DNA of 64,000 nt from Paenibacillus eucommiae (GCF_017874215.1 NZ_JAGGLB010000036.1:1-64000), one strand, 5' to 3'. Counted from the first letter of the stretch, positions 41,390 to 50,542 are shown. Notes: generated by a model from the sequence alone, not told the origin. Made by a program: numbers and translations.

Positions 41390-42262
41390 TTAACCGTTGA
41401 CGACTTCTCCACCATTTACATGCAGCACCTGTCCGGCCATATACGAGGAATCGTCGGAGGCCAGGAATACATAGGAAGGTCCTAATTCTTCGGGCTGGCC
41501 GGGCCGTTTCATCGGTGCGCTGGACCCGTGCTCGGAGGTTCGTTTCTCGTCGAATGTGGACGGAATGAGCGGGGTCCAGATCGGACCCGGGGCTACCGCG
41601 TTAACCCGGATTCCTTTTTCAATCAAATTCTGTGAAAGCGATCTTGTGAAGGAAACGATAGCCCCCTTCGTGGACGAGTAGTCGAGCAGCTGTGGACTGC
41701 CCTTATAGGCTGTCACTGAGGTTGTATTGATGATGGCGGAGCCTTCCTTCAGATGCGGTATGGCCGCTTTCGTCAAATAGAACATGGAGAAGATGTTCGT
41801 GCGGAATGTTTTCTCCAGCTGCTGCTGCGTGATATCCTCGATCTTGGCTTGCGGATGCTGCTCGGCAGCATTGTTGACGAGAATATCCAAGCGTCCAAAC
41901 TTGTCCACTGTCTGCTTGACGGCTTCGGCACAAAATGCCTCTTCACCAATATCACCAGCAATCAGCAGGCATTGCCCGCCTTCGTTTTCAATAAGCCGCT
42001 TTGTTTCTTCGGCGTCACTATGCTCATCAAGATAAATGATCGCTAAATTGGCTCCTTCAGCTGCATAACACACGGCTGCGGCACGCCCGATTCCGCTATC
42101 TCCTCCAGTAATAATGGCTGTCTTGCCTTGCAGCTTGCCGCTGCCTTTATATTTAGGGTCAACGGCGATGGGCTTGGGTGTCATTTCGCTTTCGATGCCA
42201 GGTTGACGGTCTTGATGCTGGGGAGGAACCATTTGTTTTTCGTTCTGTGTAGTAGAAGTCAT
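41390..42262 (-). CDS. SDR oxidoreductase, general-stress GSP39/YdaD-like
   Basis: A 290-residue SDR. The 45-residue polar N-terminal extension (PPQHQDRQPG, MTPKP) is typical of the YdaD/YhxD group. The cofactor loop is ITGGDSGIGRA; NNAAEQH, the Ser in NTTSVTAY, the Tyr/Lys pair in YSSTKGA, and HVNGG at the end are complete. ATG 42262 follows AAAGGAGAT; an in-frame ATG at 42280 overlaps that site and was rejected. The gene has its own terminator and a sigma-B-like promoter. It is probably a broad-range aldehyde/alcohol reductase made under stress. Confidence 0.88.
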   Translation of the reverse strand: MTSTTQNEKQMVPPQHQDRQPGIESEMTPKPIAVDPKYKGSGKLQGKTAIITGGDSGIGRAAAVCYAAEGANLAIIYLDEHSDAEETKRLIENEGGQCLLIAGDIGEEAFCAEAVKQTVDKFGRLDILVNNAAEQHPQAKIEDITQQQLEKTFRTNIFSMFYLTKAAIPHLKEGSAIINTTSVTAYKGSPQLLDYSSTKGAIVSFTRSLSQNLIEKGIRVNAVAPGPIWTPLIPSTFDEKRTSEHGSSAPMKRPGQPEELGPSYVFLASDDSSYMAGQVLHVNGGEVVNG

Positions 42263-42308
42263 AATGAAATCTCCTTTCATAAGTGGTTTGAGACTTACTG
42301 CTATTAGT

Positions 42309-42334
42309 ATACCCTTTAAAGAAAACCACGAAAC
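42309..42334 (-). promoter_or_regulatory. Sigma-B-like promoter of the stress SDR gene
   Basis: On the minus strand, GTTTCG (42334-42329), a 14-bp spacer and GGGTAT (42314-42309) match the sigma-B pattern GTTTAA-N12-14-GGGTAT except for two bases of the -35. A related sigma of the B/F/G group could also use it. Confidence 0.45.
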
Positions 42335-42548
42335 GATGTGCTTGGATATAATATCCGCTAGAAAGGTTTTAAGCCAGTATAAGCGCAGAAATTTTCACTC
42401 TTTTGTTGTCTATTTATTTTCCTATCATTTGTCTTGAAATAATAGAGTTTGAAATGTAAAATGACTACAAGAACGTGCATTCGCCCAAGAGTATCTAGAA
42501 AACTACTTTACTTGAAAACTATTATTGAACAGAGGGAGTATCGTTCAA

Positions 42549-43670
42549 ATGTCTTTCTTGTTCCAAGCCAATGAATACCCTACCAGTCCGGGTTGTTATA
42601 TCATGAAAAATGCAGAGGGGCGCATTCTTTATGTAGGCAAATCCAAGCATTTACGGAATCGCCTACGCTCCTATTTTCAACAGCAATCTGCTCATAAAAG
42701 GATTCGGCAGCTGGTTAGTCTCGTTGCCTTGATTGAAGTGGTGTTAGTTAATAATGAGGCGGAAAGTCTGCTGCTGGAAAATAATCTGATTAAAATTCAC
42801 AAGCCGCCCTTCAATAGGGCCTTGGTTAAAGAGAATAGCGGGTATGCGTATTTACAGCTTACTGCTGAGCGGTTTCCCCGGTTAGATGTGTATTACCGCA
42901 AGCGTCACCGTGCAGGCGCAAGCTTAATTGATAAACCAACAAGCCTTAAGCCAGATGTGAGGGAAGAGGCTGCAGCCGTGCAGCGGCTCGGTCCATTCCA
43001 GAGCAGAAGGTTTCGCGATGCCCTGCTTGAATTTGTAACTGATCATTTCGGGCTTCGTACTTGTACCTCCATGCCCAAGCGGGTGTGCTTGCTGTACCAC
43101 ATTGGTAAATGCAGCGGGATATGCGAAGGGATGATTACTGAAGCTGAATACCTGAGTAGAGTGAAGCAGGCGGCACAATTGCTGAGCAATCGTGGTGAGA
43201 AGCTGATTGAAGCCATGGTTGCCAAGATGGAAGCTTATGCGGAGAGGCTCGAATTCGAAAAGGCAGACAATATACTGCAGCATATCCGCAATCTGGAGAA
43301 GGTGCCGGACAAGCAGATCGTGGATCGGGAAGCCGTTATTGACCAGGATGTGCTGTATTTTGGAGAAGGCAGGGTGATGGTGGCGAAAGTCCGGGAGGGG
43401 ATGCTGCTCGATTTTCAGATGATTGAGCTTGAACAGGAGCATGAGCATGGAGAATTGGCCTGTGACCGATTTCTTGTTTCGCGATATGTTCACGAGCGGC
43501 CTGATGAGCTTATTCTTAATAAGATAGCAGATTCCCGCAAGGTAAACGCCTTACTACGTCTTAGGGGAAGCAAGCCGCTGAAAATTACACAGCCCAAACG
43601 GGGACTGAAATATGAGCTGCTAAAGCTTTGCCAGAATAATTATGAGTATCGGATAAGCCAGGGGCTTTAG
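42549..43670 (+). CDS. Short UvrC-like protein lacking the C-terminal nuclease
   Basis: A 373-residue protein homologous to the N-terminal two-thirds of UvrC. The GIY-YIG nuclease occupies about residues 8-95 (PGCYIMKN, ILYVGKSKHLRNRL, and the Glu in NNEAESLLLENN). RLGPFQSR and the CLLYHIGKCSGIC Cys-rich region follow, then a UVR/UvrB-binding motif (EAYAERLEFEKADNILQHI). UvrC is about 600 residues; here the RNase-H-like 5' nuclease and HhH domains are missing, so only the 3' incision would be expected, as in Cho. ATG 42549 follows AGAGGGAG; an upstream TTG precedes that site. Confidence 0.85.
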   Translation: MSFLFQANEYPTSPGCYIMKNAEGRILYVGKSKHLRNRLRSYFQQQSAHKRIRQLVSLVALIEVVLVNNEAESLLLENNLIKIHKPPFNRALVKENSGYAYLQLTAERFPRLDVYYRKRHRAGASLIDKPTSLKPDVREEAAAVQRLGPFQSRRFRDALLEFVTDHFGLRTCTSMPKRVCLLYHIGKCSGICEGMITEAEYLSRVKQAAQLLSNRGEKLIEAMVAKMEAYAERLEFEKADNILQHIRNLEKVPDKQIVDREAVIDQDVLYFGEGRVMVAKVREGMLLDFQMIELEQEHEHGELACDRFLVSRYVHERPDELILNKIADSRKVNALLRLRGSKPLKITQPKRGLKYELLKLCQNNYEYRISQGL

Positions 43671-43734
43671 AAAATAAAAAGTAAACTTGCCTATATTATA
43701 ATACATAAAATTTCACTGATCCCTTAATTTGGAT

Positions 43735-43766
43735 CCCTAGCTGGAAAGGCTTGGGTTCTTTTTTTT
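43735..43766 (+). terminator. Rho-independent terminator after the UvrC-like gene
   Basis: CCCTAGC (43735-43741) pairs with GCTTGGG (43749-43755), followed by TTCT8. A TATAAT box about 35 bases upstream (43695) and TGATCCCTT recall the small-RNA repeat, so a fourth, diverged copy is possible. Confidence 0.65.
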
Positions 43767-43862
43767 CATCTGCTTGCATGGAGGAATGTGTGGTAAAATG
43801 AAATCAAAAATTTCCTTGTTTCGAATACCAAAACTCCAACCAACCCGAGGAGAGACAAGTGG

Positions 43863-45128
43863 ATGAATCCGAAGCGCATTTTTGTTTTATTTTTAATGTT
43901 AAATATTGTAAATTATTTGGACCGGAACGTAACGTCTGGAGTTTTGCCGCTGTTGAAGGCAGATTTTCAAGTCAATGATGCGATGATCGGACTGCTTGGG
44001 ACTGCTTTTATGATCACTTATTCGATCGCAGCCATTCCTTTTGGCATATGGTCTGACCGTTGGAATCCTTACAAGGTTGCTGCTATTGGTACATTAATTT
44101 GGAGTCTGGCTACCATTTGCTCTGCGTTTGCCTGGTCCTTCTCCTCGCTCTATTTGTTTCGCGCATTGGTGGGAATAGGAGAAGCGGCATTTGTGACAAC
44201 GGGCAGTACGATTCTATCCAATTTATTCCCGCAAAACAAAAGAGCCCGCATTCTGGGCTTGTTCAATCTTGGCCTGCCGATCGGCAGTGCGCTTGGCGTC
44301 ACCTTAGGAGGGGCGATCGGCGGACAGCTTGGCTGGCAATGGGCGTTCCTTATTGTAGGGCTGCCAGGGTTAGTATTGGCTTATTTCACATGGAAGCTTC
44401 CTCAACAAGGCGTTCGTCAAGCAGTGCGCACAAAAACTACAGATGTAACATCAGAAGAAACTAAAGAATTAGCTACAGAAGTAACTGTAGGAGCAGCAGT
44501 AAAGCAGACATTTAATAAAAAAGATATTTTCGAGCTGTTTTCGAATGCACCGTTTATGCTTGCTGCTCTGGGATATGCCGGAATTTCCTTTGCGTTTGGA
44601 GCCATTGCTTATTTTGGGACGAGTCTGTTTCATCGGGAGTTCGGCTATTCAGTAGAGTTTTCCGGCACACTTGCTGGCGTGATGATCGTAGCTGCTGGCC
44701 TGCTAGGTGCGCCCCTCGGAGGAATCTTGGCAGATATGTGGATGAAACGAAGCCCGCGCGGCAGGATTTATACGGTATCGATTGCTATGCTGCTATCAGC
44801 CCTATTTTTGGCAATCGGACTTTCGACGCTGAATCTCTTTATGCTTTATGTGTCTATCTTTTTCATGATGTGGCATGTCGGGATCGCTTCATCGATTATT
44901 TTTGATGTATCCAGCAGGCATATCTGGAATACGGCCCAGGCGCTGGCTCTGTTTATTATGCATGTGTTAGGTGATGTTTTCAGTACGGCCATCATTGGTT
45001 ATATCTCCGATAGAACGGGGCTGCTGCAAGCGATTAAGCTGTTATCGATACCGATGCTGTTTGCCGCTGTTATGTTTTTTGCTATCATCTTTTTTGTACC
45101 GTCCCGTAAAAATGATCAACCCGCATAA
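43863..45128 (+). CDS. MFS transporter, spinster-like
   Basis: A 421-residue protein with twelve predicted helices and a polar central loop (about 185-210). It starts VLFLMLNIVNYLDRNVTSGV, has the MFS loop 2-3 motif GIWSDRWNP (A-like), and RALVGIGEAAFVTTG in helix 4-5. The sequence most resembles the spinster/sugar-acid group. The substrate cannot be predicted. The ATG follows CGAGGAGAGA. The gene is flanked by terminators and stands alone. Confidence 0.88.
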   Translation: MNPKRIFVLFLMLNIVNYLDRNVTSGVLPLLKADFQVNDAMIGLLGTAFMITYSIAAIPFGIWSDRWNPYKVAAIGTLIWSLATICSAFAWSFSSLYLFRALVGIGEAAFVTTGSTILSNLFPQNKRARILGLFNLGLPIGSALGVTLGGAIGGQLGWQWAFLIVGLPGLVLAYFTWKLPQQGVRQAVRTKTTDVTSEETKELATEVTVGAAVKQTFNKKDIFELFSNAPFMLAALGYAGISFAFGAIAYFGTSLFHREFGYSVEFSGTLAGVMIVAAGLLGAPLGGILADMWMKRSPRGRIYTVSIAMLLSALFLAIGLSTLNLFMLYVSIFFMMWHVGIASSIIFDVSSRHIWNTAQALALFIMHVLGDVFSTAIIGYISDRTGLLQAIKLLSIPMLFAAVMFFAIIFFVPSRKNDQPA

Positions 45129-45169
45129 TTTCTTTCCACAAAAAGTGAAATCGATTAATAATTAGTTAT

Positions 45170-45300
45170 TTGTTACACAAATGTAATATTACTGACTGCA
45201 TTCCTTAATATATATGGAGTAATATAATAGGCATGACCCCCTTTTTAATATATAAACACTTGGAATCCTCGCCTCGGTGGCTTGGGTTCATTTTTTTTGG
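45170..45300 (+). ncRNA. Predicted small RNA, copy 3 (with its promoter region)
   Basis: A diverged copy of the 141-bp unit. Conserved parts are the upstream TTTGTTACACAAATG, the TATAAT box (45223-45228), GCATGACCCCCTTTTT and ACACTT. The terminator stem differs from copies 1 and 2 (GAATCC at 45263-45268 against GGGTTC at 45284-45289) but still pairs, and ends in T8. The transcript would run from about 45235 to 45299. Stem changes that preserve pairing support a real RNA. Confidence 0.65.
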
Positions 45301-45367
45301 CTTTTTTTCATCTGGATCATCCACTATACTACTTTACCTCTACCTTAATACTACCTTCGAACAATAT

Positions 45368-45382
45368 CCTTCAAATTGAAGG
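45368..45382. promoter_or_regulatory. Short palindrome upstream of the SLH genes
   Basis: CCTTCAAATTGAAGG is a perfect 7+1+7 palindrome about 80 bases before the first SLH gene. It could be an operator; no regulator is identified. Confidence 0.3.
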
Positions 45383-45459
45383 GATGATACTATGAGGATG
45401 TTAAGCGGTGCGAATTCCGCGGCGCCTGATTTAAGATAAATCTTATGGGGGGATTGGGC

Positions 45460-46983
45460 TTGAATATGATTCGTAAGATAGCGGGTTTCACTGCATTATG
45501 CTTGTTCATTTTCGCGTTACTGCCAATATCTCATGCTCATGCTGCAGTTAAACTCGGTAACATTTCACTCGATTTCGGACCCCAAGCCTACAATGTTGCA
45601 GGAGAAAAGATCAAGATAAGAATTATGGATGACAGAGCGATAGGCACTTCGCTTGAGTATTTACGAATATTGTTTTCTAGTGATAACGGTAAAAATTGGA
45701 GTAATGTGCTTGATTTCCATCAGGAAGGATACGATGGCGAATACGAGACCGCAACGTTCCGTCTTCCAATTGATCCTGCAGTTACGAGAATTAGGCTGCG
45801 TGTAAGTGCCAAGTATTCTCCCCTGCTCGGTAGTGACAGTTTTCCAACTACCGATATTTATACGTACGAAATGATGCAGCCCGGATCGGCTAGCAATTTC
45901 GTCGCTAAAGCTAATCAAGATGGATCTGTTGCGTTGAGCTGGAACGATAATTCCAACATGGAGTCGTACTACCAGATCAACCGCGGCGGAGGCAAGGATG
46001 GGGAGAAAACCTTTATCGTGAAGGACACGATGAATCATATTGGGCCGCTCTCCTTTGTGGATAAAGAAACGAGCACTGACGAAGATACCTTTTATCTCTA
46101 TACGATAATCCCGGTCATCGATCAATTCGTGATGGATAACGAAGTAAAGCCTAGCGTGCAATTCGCGAGCGTGATCAGCAAGCCGCAGAATGGCATTCTG
46201 AAATTTAAAGAAAAGTTTGGAAAGTTGGAAATGTCCGCCATAATAAGCAAAGTTATAACAATGCTTCCTAAGGATTACGCCAAAGTTGATGAAGATGCCA
46301 TTGTGCAAAAGCTGCCGGATTTTCTCGATCCAGAGGAGATCAAATGGCCCGATTTACCGACCCCGGGAGGTGGTGGCAGCGGCAGTTCAACGGGGGGGGG
46401 AGCAAGTACGGGAGGGTCACCAGTGGACGATGCCGTATTGGAAGAGCTTGTGAAGGGCTCAAGCGATTGGGCCAAGGGAGAGCTGAAGCAAGCGATTCAA
46501 CTGCTGCTGACGACAGCTGCGGTTATCGGTAACTACCAGCAGCCGATTACGCGGGAGCACTTTGCCGGGATCGCCGTGAAGCTGTATGAAACGTTAAGCG
46601 GGAAAAAAGCGGAGGCCGTATCCACGAATCCATTTACGGATACGACAAGTGAAGATGTGCTTAAGGCCAATAATGCGGGCATTGTATTTGGTGTTGCGGC
46701 GGACAAATTCGCACCGGACGCTACGATCAGCAGGCAAGAAATATGCGTCATGCTCCAGCGTGCGGTGCAAGCGGCAAAGCCTGCACTCGCGATGGATACG
46801 AGCCACAAGTCTACCTTCGCCGATGAGAACTCCATCGCGCCATGGGCGATAGACGCGGTACGCTTCGCTTCGAATTTGTCAATAATGAGTGGCATTGGCG
46901 ATAACCGTATGGATCCGCTCGGCAAAACGACGAGGGAACAAGCGATTGTACTTGTGAAACGGGCTTTTGAAGCGTTAAAATAG
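45460..46983 (+). CDS. SLH-domain surface protein, tandem paralogue 1
   Basis: A protein of about 507 residues from TTG 45460 (ATG 45466 is also possible; GGGGGGA is the ribosome site). A signal peptide ends SHAHA. The first 120 mature residues form a beta-rich domain unlike known families, then a fibronectin-type segment (VALSWNDNSNMESYYQINRG). A Gly/Ser linker (GGGGSGSSTGGG) leads to three SLH domains (WAKGELKQAI, NPFTDTTSEDVLKA, FADENSIAPWAIDAV) that should bind pyruvylated cell-wall polysaccharide. It shares its whole architecture with the next gene, so the pair arose by tandem duplication. Confidence 0.88.
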   Translation: MNMIRKIAGFTALCLFIFALLPISHAHAAVKLGNISLDFGPQAYNVAGEKIKIRIMDDRAIGTSLEYLRILFSSDNGKNWSNVLDFHQEGYDGEYETATFRLPIDPAVTRIRLRVSAKYSPLLGSDSFPTTDIYTYEMMQPGSASNFVAKANQDGSVALSWNDNSNMESYYQINRGGGKDGEKTFIVKDTMNHIGPLSFVDKETSTDEDTFYLYTIIPVIDQFVMDNEVKPSVQFASVISKPQNGILKFKEKFGKLEMSAIISKVITMLPKDYAKVDEDAIVQKLPDFLDPEEIKWPDLPTPGGGGSGSSTGGGASTGGSPVDDAVLEELVKGSSDWAKGELKQAIQLLLTTAAVIGNYQQPITREHFAGIAVKLYETLSGKKAEAVSTNPFTDTTSEDVLKANNAGIVFGVAADKFAPDATISRQEICVMLQRAVQAAKPALAMDTSHKSTFADENSIAPWAIDAVRFASNLSIMSGIGDNRMDPLGKTTREQAIVLVKRAFEALK

Positions 46984-47059
46984 GTAATTTCGATTCTCAA
47001 AGCCGTAAGGAATTCGCCGCGCAGGTAATAAGACAAACAAACATGTGGAGGAATTGAGC

Positions 47060-48649
47060 GTGACTATGTCCCGTAAAGTAGTAGTAGGTTTCATGGCTTT
47101 ATGCTTGTTCATTGTTGCGTTCCTACCAATGTCCCGAGCGCATGCTAAAGTTAGTATTACTATGTCATATCAATGGGATCTCTTCTATGTCGGAGGAGAA
47201 GAGATCCGAATTAACTTCTTTGATGACAGAGGGATGGGTACCACACTTGAGGATGTAAGTTATTCGTATACGACAGATTGGGTGAATTGGCAGCCTGTCC
47301 CCGATTTTCACTGGGTAGATGATAATGGTTTTATTAGAGGCACCTTCCGTTTTCCTATTGATCCGGCAGTAACGTTTGTCAAGATTCGAGTAAGTGCCCA
47401 TTATTCTCCTGTAATCGGTAGTGATAGTTTTCCGACAATCGAGTTGGCTCCAATCAGAGTCTGGCAGCCCGGCTCGGCTAGTCATTTCGTCGCCACGGCG
47501 AATACAGATGGATCGGTAAAGCTGAGTTGGAACGACAATTCCAATCTGGAGTCGTACTACCAGATCAATCGTGGTGGAGGCAAGGACGGCGAGAAAACCT
47601 TTATCGTGAAGGACACGAGTGATCATCTCGGACCGCTTTCCTTTGTGGACAAAGAAACGAGCACGGGTGAAGCTACCTTTTACCTTTATACGATAATCCC
47701 GGTGATTGATAAAGTCGTAATTGATAAAGAAGTCAGGCCAAGTGTTCAATTCGCGAGCGTGACCAATAAGCCGCCTAGTGGGATTCAGAAATTTAGAGAT
47801 AAGATAGATATGTCAACCATAGTCAGTAAAGTTGTAACACTTCTACCCAAGAATATGGTCAAAGTTGATAAGGACGCTATCGTGCAAAAGTTGCCGGATC
47901 TTTTCGATGCGGAGACGATCAAATCGATTGATTTAACGAACCTCGGAGAGGGTGTTAATGGAAGCTCGACCAATTCTGGCACCACAGGAAACAGTTCCAA
48001 TGGTACGTCCAGTGGCACGTCCAATGGCATTTCTAATGGTGTTTCAGGTGGCAAGACTGGCGAAAGTATGACTTCTAGCGGAGGGAATCAAGATAATGCG
48101 GTGCTGGAGGAGCTAGTAAAGGGCTCAAGCGAATGGGCCAAGCCAGTGCTGAAGCAGGCGATTAAGCAGCAACTGACAACTAACTCAGTAATCGGCAACT
48201 ATCAGCAGCCTATTACTCGCGAGCATTTTGCCGGAATAGCAGTGAAGCTGTACGAATCGTTAAGCGGGAACAAAGCGGAGGCCGTGTCCCCAAATCCGTT
48301 TACAGACACTACAAGCGAAGATGTGCTGAAAGCGAGCAAAGCCGGTATTGTATCCGGTATTGCGGCAGACAAATTCGCTCCGGAAGCTACGATCACCAGA
48401 CAAGAATTAACCGTCATGATCCTTCAGGCGGTCAAGGCTGCGAAGCCAGATCTTCTACTAGATTCAGGCGTGACGCCTGCATTTGAAGACGAGGCTGCAA
48501 TAGCTCCCTGGGCATTTGACGCAGTAAAGTTTGCTTATTCTCGTCAAATCATGCTGGGTGTCGGCGGGGGCCGCATCGACCCGCTCGGTAATACGACACG
48601 GGAGCAGGCAATCGTGCTCGTGAAACGCGCCTTTGAAGCATTAAAGTAG
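47060..48649 (+). CDS. SLH-domain surface protein, tandem paralogue 2
   Basis: About 529 residues from GTG 47060 (seven bases from GGAGGAA; ATG 47066 is also possible). It repeats the layout of the previous protein: signal peptide ending RAHA, beta-rich domain, fibronectin-type segment (VKLSWNDNSNLESYYQINRG), linker and three SLH domains. The N-terminal domain has diverged more than the rest, and the linker is a longer Ser/Thr/Asn/Gly repeat, which suggests the exposed N-terminal part is under changing selection. It ends with a hairpin terminator. Confidence 0.88.
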   Translation: MTMSRKVVVGFMALCLFIVAFLPMSRAHAKVSITMSYQWDLFYVGGEEIRINFFDDRGMGTTLEDVSYSYTTDWVNWQPVPDFHWVDDNGFIRGTFRFPIDPAVTFVKIRVSAHYSPVIGSDSFPTIELAPIRVWQPGSASHFVATANTDGSVKLSWNDNSNLESYYQINRGGGKDGEKTFIVKDTSDHLGPLSFVDKETSTGEATFYLYTIIPVIDKVVIDKEVRPSVQFASVTNKPPSGIQKFRDKIDMSTIVSKVVTLLPKNMVKVDKDAIVQKLPDLFDAETIKSIDLTNLGEGVNGSSTNSGTTGNSSNGTSSGTSNGISNGVSGGKTGESMTSSGGNQDNAVLEELVKGSSEWAKPVLKQAIKQQLTTNSVIGNYQQPITREHFAGIAVKLYESLSGNKAEAVSPNPFTDTTSEDVLKASKAGIVSGIAADKFAPEATITRQELTVMILQAVKAAKPDLLLDSGVTPAFEDEAAIAPWAFDAVKFAYSRQIMLGVGGGRIDPLGNTTREQAIVLVKRAFEALK

Positions 48650-48723
48650 TAGTAGTAACAGAATGAGACTAGTGTAAATGGCTCCGCCGCGCTAGAGTTA
48701 TTGCTGAAACACCGAGCCCCCTC

Positions 48724-48760
48724 CGAACCTTCACCTCTGTGGCTTGGGTTCATTTTTTTA
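48724..48760 (+). terminator. Terminator of the second SLH gene
   Basis: GAACC...CAC (48725-48734) pairs with GTG...GGGTTC around CTCT, followed by ATTTTTTTA. The 3' half matches that of small-RNA copy 3. Confidence 0.6.
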
Positions 48761-48764
48761 TATT

Positions 48765-48791
48765 AAAAAACCCTTGCGTGGCAAGGATTTT
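48765..48791. terminator. Bidirectional terminator between convergent genes
   Basis: CCTTGC (48772-48777) pairs with GCAAGG (48781-48786). An A run precedes it and a T run follows, so it works for the SLH gene (plus) and the PucR-type gene (minus). Confidence 0.75.
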
Positions 48792-48930
48792 TGGGTGTTT
48801 TATTCAGTGAAGAAGGCGGTTCAGAAGCCAAACGATCAACGATCCGAACCATCAAATCCATCAAATCCATCAAATCACTAGGAGCATTCGAATGTTCCCT
48901 TAGGTATTGTAGGTACTGTAATGGTACTGT

Positions 48931-50175
48931 TTATTGGATAATAAGCATTTTTAAGTCAAGGTAGAGGGTTACTTTCTGATCCATATCTGTTAAATCGATG
49001 TCGCCTATTTCCGTAATTCGTTTCAGCCGGTACATCAGCGTATTGGTATGCACATGCAGGGCATCGGCAGCAGCCTTCATGTTGCAGTCGCTTACTAAAT
49101 ATTGTTTCAAGGTTTGCAGCAGGTTGCTTTGATGCTCATGATCGTATTGTTTAATGCGCAGCAGATTCTCATTCTCGTAGTTTGAAGCCTGCTTTTGCTC
49201 CAGCATTAATGGCAGTAAGCGGTAAAAGCCAAGCTTCTGGTAGTGATGGACATCGGACAGCTCACTTGGAAAATAAGATTTCACTTGCAGTACAGTTTGA
49301 GCTTCTTTATAGCTCTTCTCAACTTCCGTATAATCTTTATATAGAGAGCCGCAGCTGCTTGCAACAAAGGTAGTCCCGAATCGTTCCTTCAACTGCGCGG
49401 CACAAATGTCGATGGCTTCGCTGGAATTTTTTAAAGAAGCATGTATGTGGTCTGCAGGAGGAGAGCAAAGCATCGTATACCGGTTGCGATCCGTAACATG
49501 GAGGATGGTTCGAATAAGCCGTCCTGCAGAGGCGGATAACAGGTATTGCAGCTGCTGCTGCAGCTTTTTATCGATGTCTGAGGCAAATTCAAAGATAAAC
49601 ACCTGAAAGACAGGAGGCAGCTTGAGGCCCAGCTTGGTGGCCTTATTTTTGGCGGCTGTGTCCGAATCCACATGACCTGTTAAGAGCTGCCAGAACAAGT
49701 CTTGGTATTCCTCTTCTTCCTTGCGCTTCTGCATATGCGGCTGTAGCAGCTTTGTTTTGGCTGCCACAGCGGCCTTCTTTAGCTGGTGAAATAAGAAATC
49801 CGAGCTTATCTCCTGCTCTTCTTCCATGACCCAGATGTAACCGATAACATCATTCTGGTGCTTGATCGAAATGGCAACGCGATTTCCTAGCCCGATGCTG
49901 CTAATCGCCTCTACCCGTACGGGGTTGTCACTCTCAATAAGCTTCGTAATTGCGCCGCTTTGCCATAGGCCGCTAGTCACATGTTCAGGAACACGACGCC
50001 CGACAATCGTAGCAATTCTCGCCGGATCTGTCTTGGGCTCATGGCTGCTGTAAGCAAGCAGGCGGTAGTGGGCATCTTCTATCGTTATCGGCGAGCGGAT
50101 GACCTCGCTAATTGTATCGGCAAGCGCCTGCAGACTGTCAAAACTTCGGTCAAACGGATCTTGTTCAAGCTTCAC
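48931..50175 (-). CDS. PucR/CdaR-family regulator, PutR-like
   Basis: A 414-residue regulator. The N-terminal region (DPFDRSFDSLQALADTISEV, SPITIEDAHYRLLAYSSHEP, RIATIVGRRVPE) strongly resembles Bacillus PutR, the activator of proline utilisation. The C-terminal HTH_30 domain (QYLVSDCNMKAAADALHVHT, NTLMYRLKRI) is characteristic of the PucR family. GTG at 50175 follows GAGGAG by nine bases. No proline genes are next to it, so the target may be distant or different. It is divergent from the repeat module and glycoside operon. Confidence 0.85.
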   Translation of the reverse strand: MKLEQDPFDRSFDSLQALADTISEVIRSPITIEDAHYRLLAYSSHEPKTDPARIATIVGRRVPEHVTSGLWQSGAITKLIESDNPVRVEAISSIGLGNRVAISIKHQNDVIGYIWVMEEEQEISSDFLFHQLKKAAVAAKTKLLQPHMQKRKEEEEYQDLFWQLLTGHVDSDTAAKNKATKLGLKLPPVFQVFIFEFASDIDKKLQQQLQYLLSASAGRLIRTILHVTDRNRYTMLCSPPADHIHASLKNSSEAIDICAAQLKERFGTTFVASSCGSLYKDYTEVEKSYKEAQTVLQVKSYFPSELSDVHHYQKLGFYRLLPLMLEQKQASNYENENLLRIKQYDHEHQSNLLQTLKQYLVSDCNMKAAADALHVHTNTLMYRLKRITEIGDIDLTDMDQKVTLYLDLKMLIIQ

Positions 50176-50351
50176 TTTCCATTACTCCTCGGCGGTTACA
50201 TGTGAATTCTGAGCTCTTAGTGAGCATTTAAAGAAAGCGCCATGTAAGCATACATTTTAGCTGTGTATTTCTTTTCCTCAATTTTATCACGGAAGGATTC
50301 CCTTTTGCACTAGAAACTTATGCTTTCTCTGAATTAGGCTTGCTGCATTTG

Positions 50352-50542
50352 GATAACGATGTTTTTCATCGCTAAAGTAAGGATCTACAGGTATAACAAT
50401 ACTTTAATGATGAAAAACATCATTAAAGTGGCATGCAGGGCGCTATAAGTCTGAAAATGAGACTTTTAGCGATGGTTTTCATCGTTAAAGCAAGTAGGCG
50501 CAGGCGATCCGGTGCTTTTAGCGATGAAAAACATCGTTAAAA
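50352..50542. repeat. Four-palindrome phased repeat module, copy C
   Basis: Palindromes at 50352-50376, 50402-50428, 50463-50490 and 50516-50542 have centres near 50364, 50415, 50477 and 50529: steps of 51, 62 and 52 bp. The third unit (GATGGTTTTCATC) again deviates at its centre. In the middle gap AAGTCT pairs with AGACTT. It lies upstream of the PucR-type gene. Confidence 0.85.
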
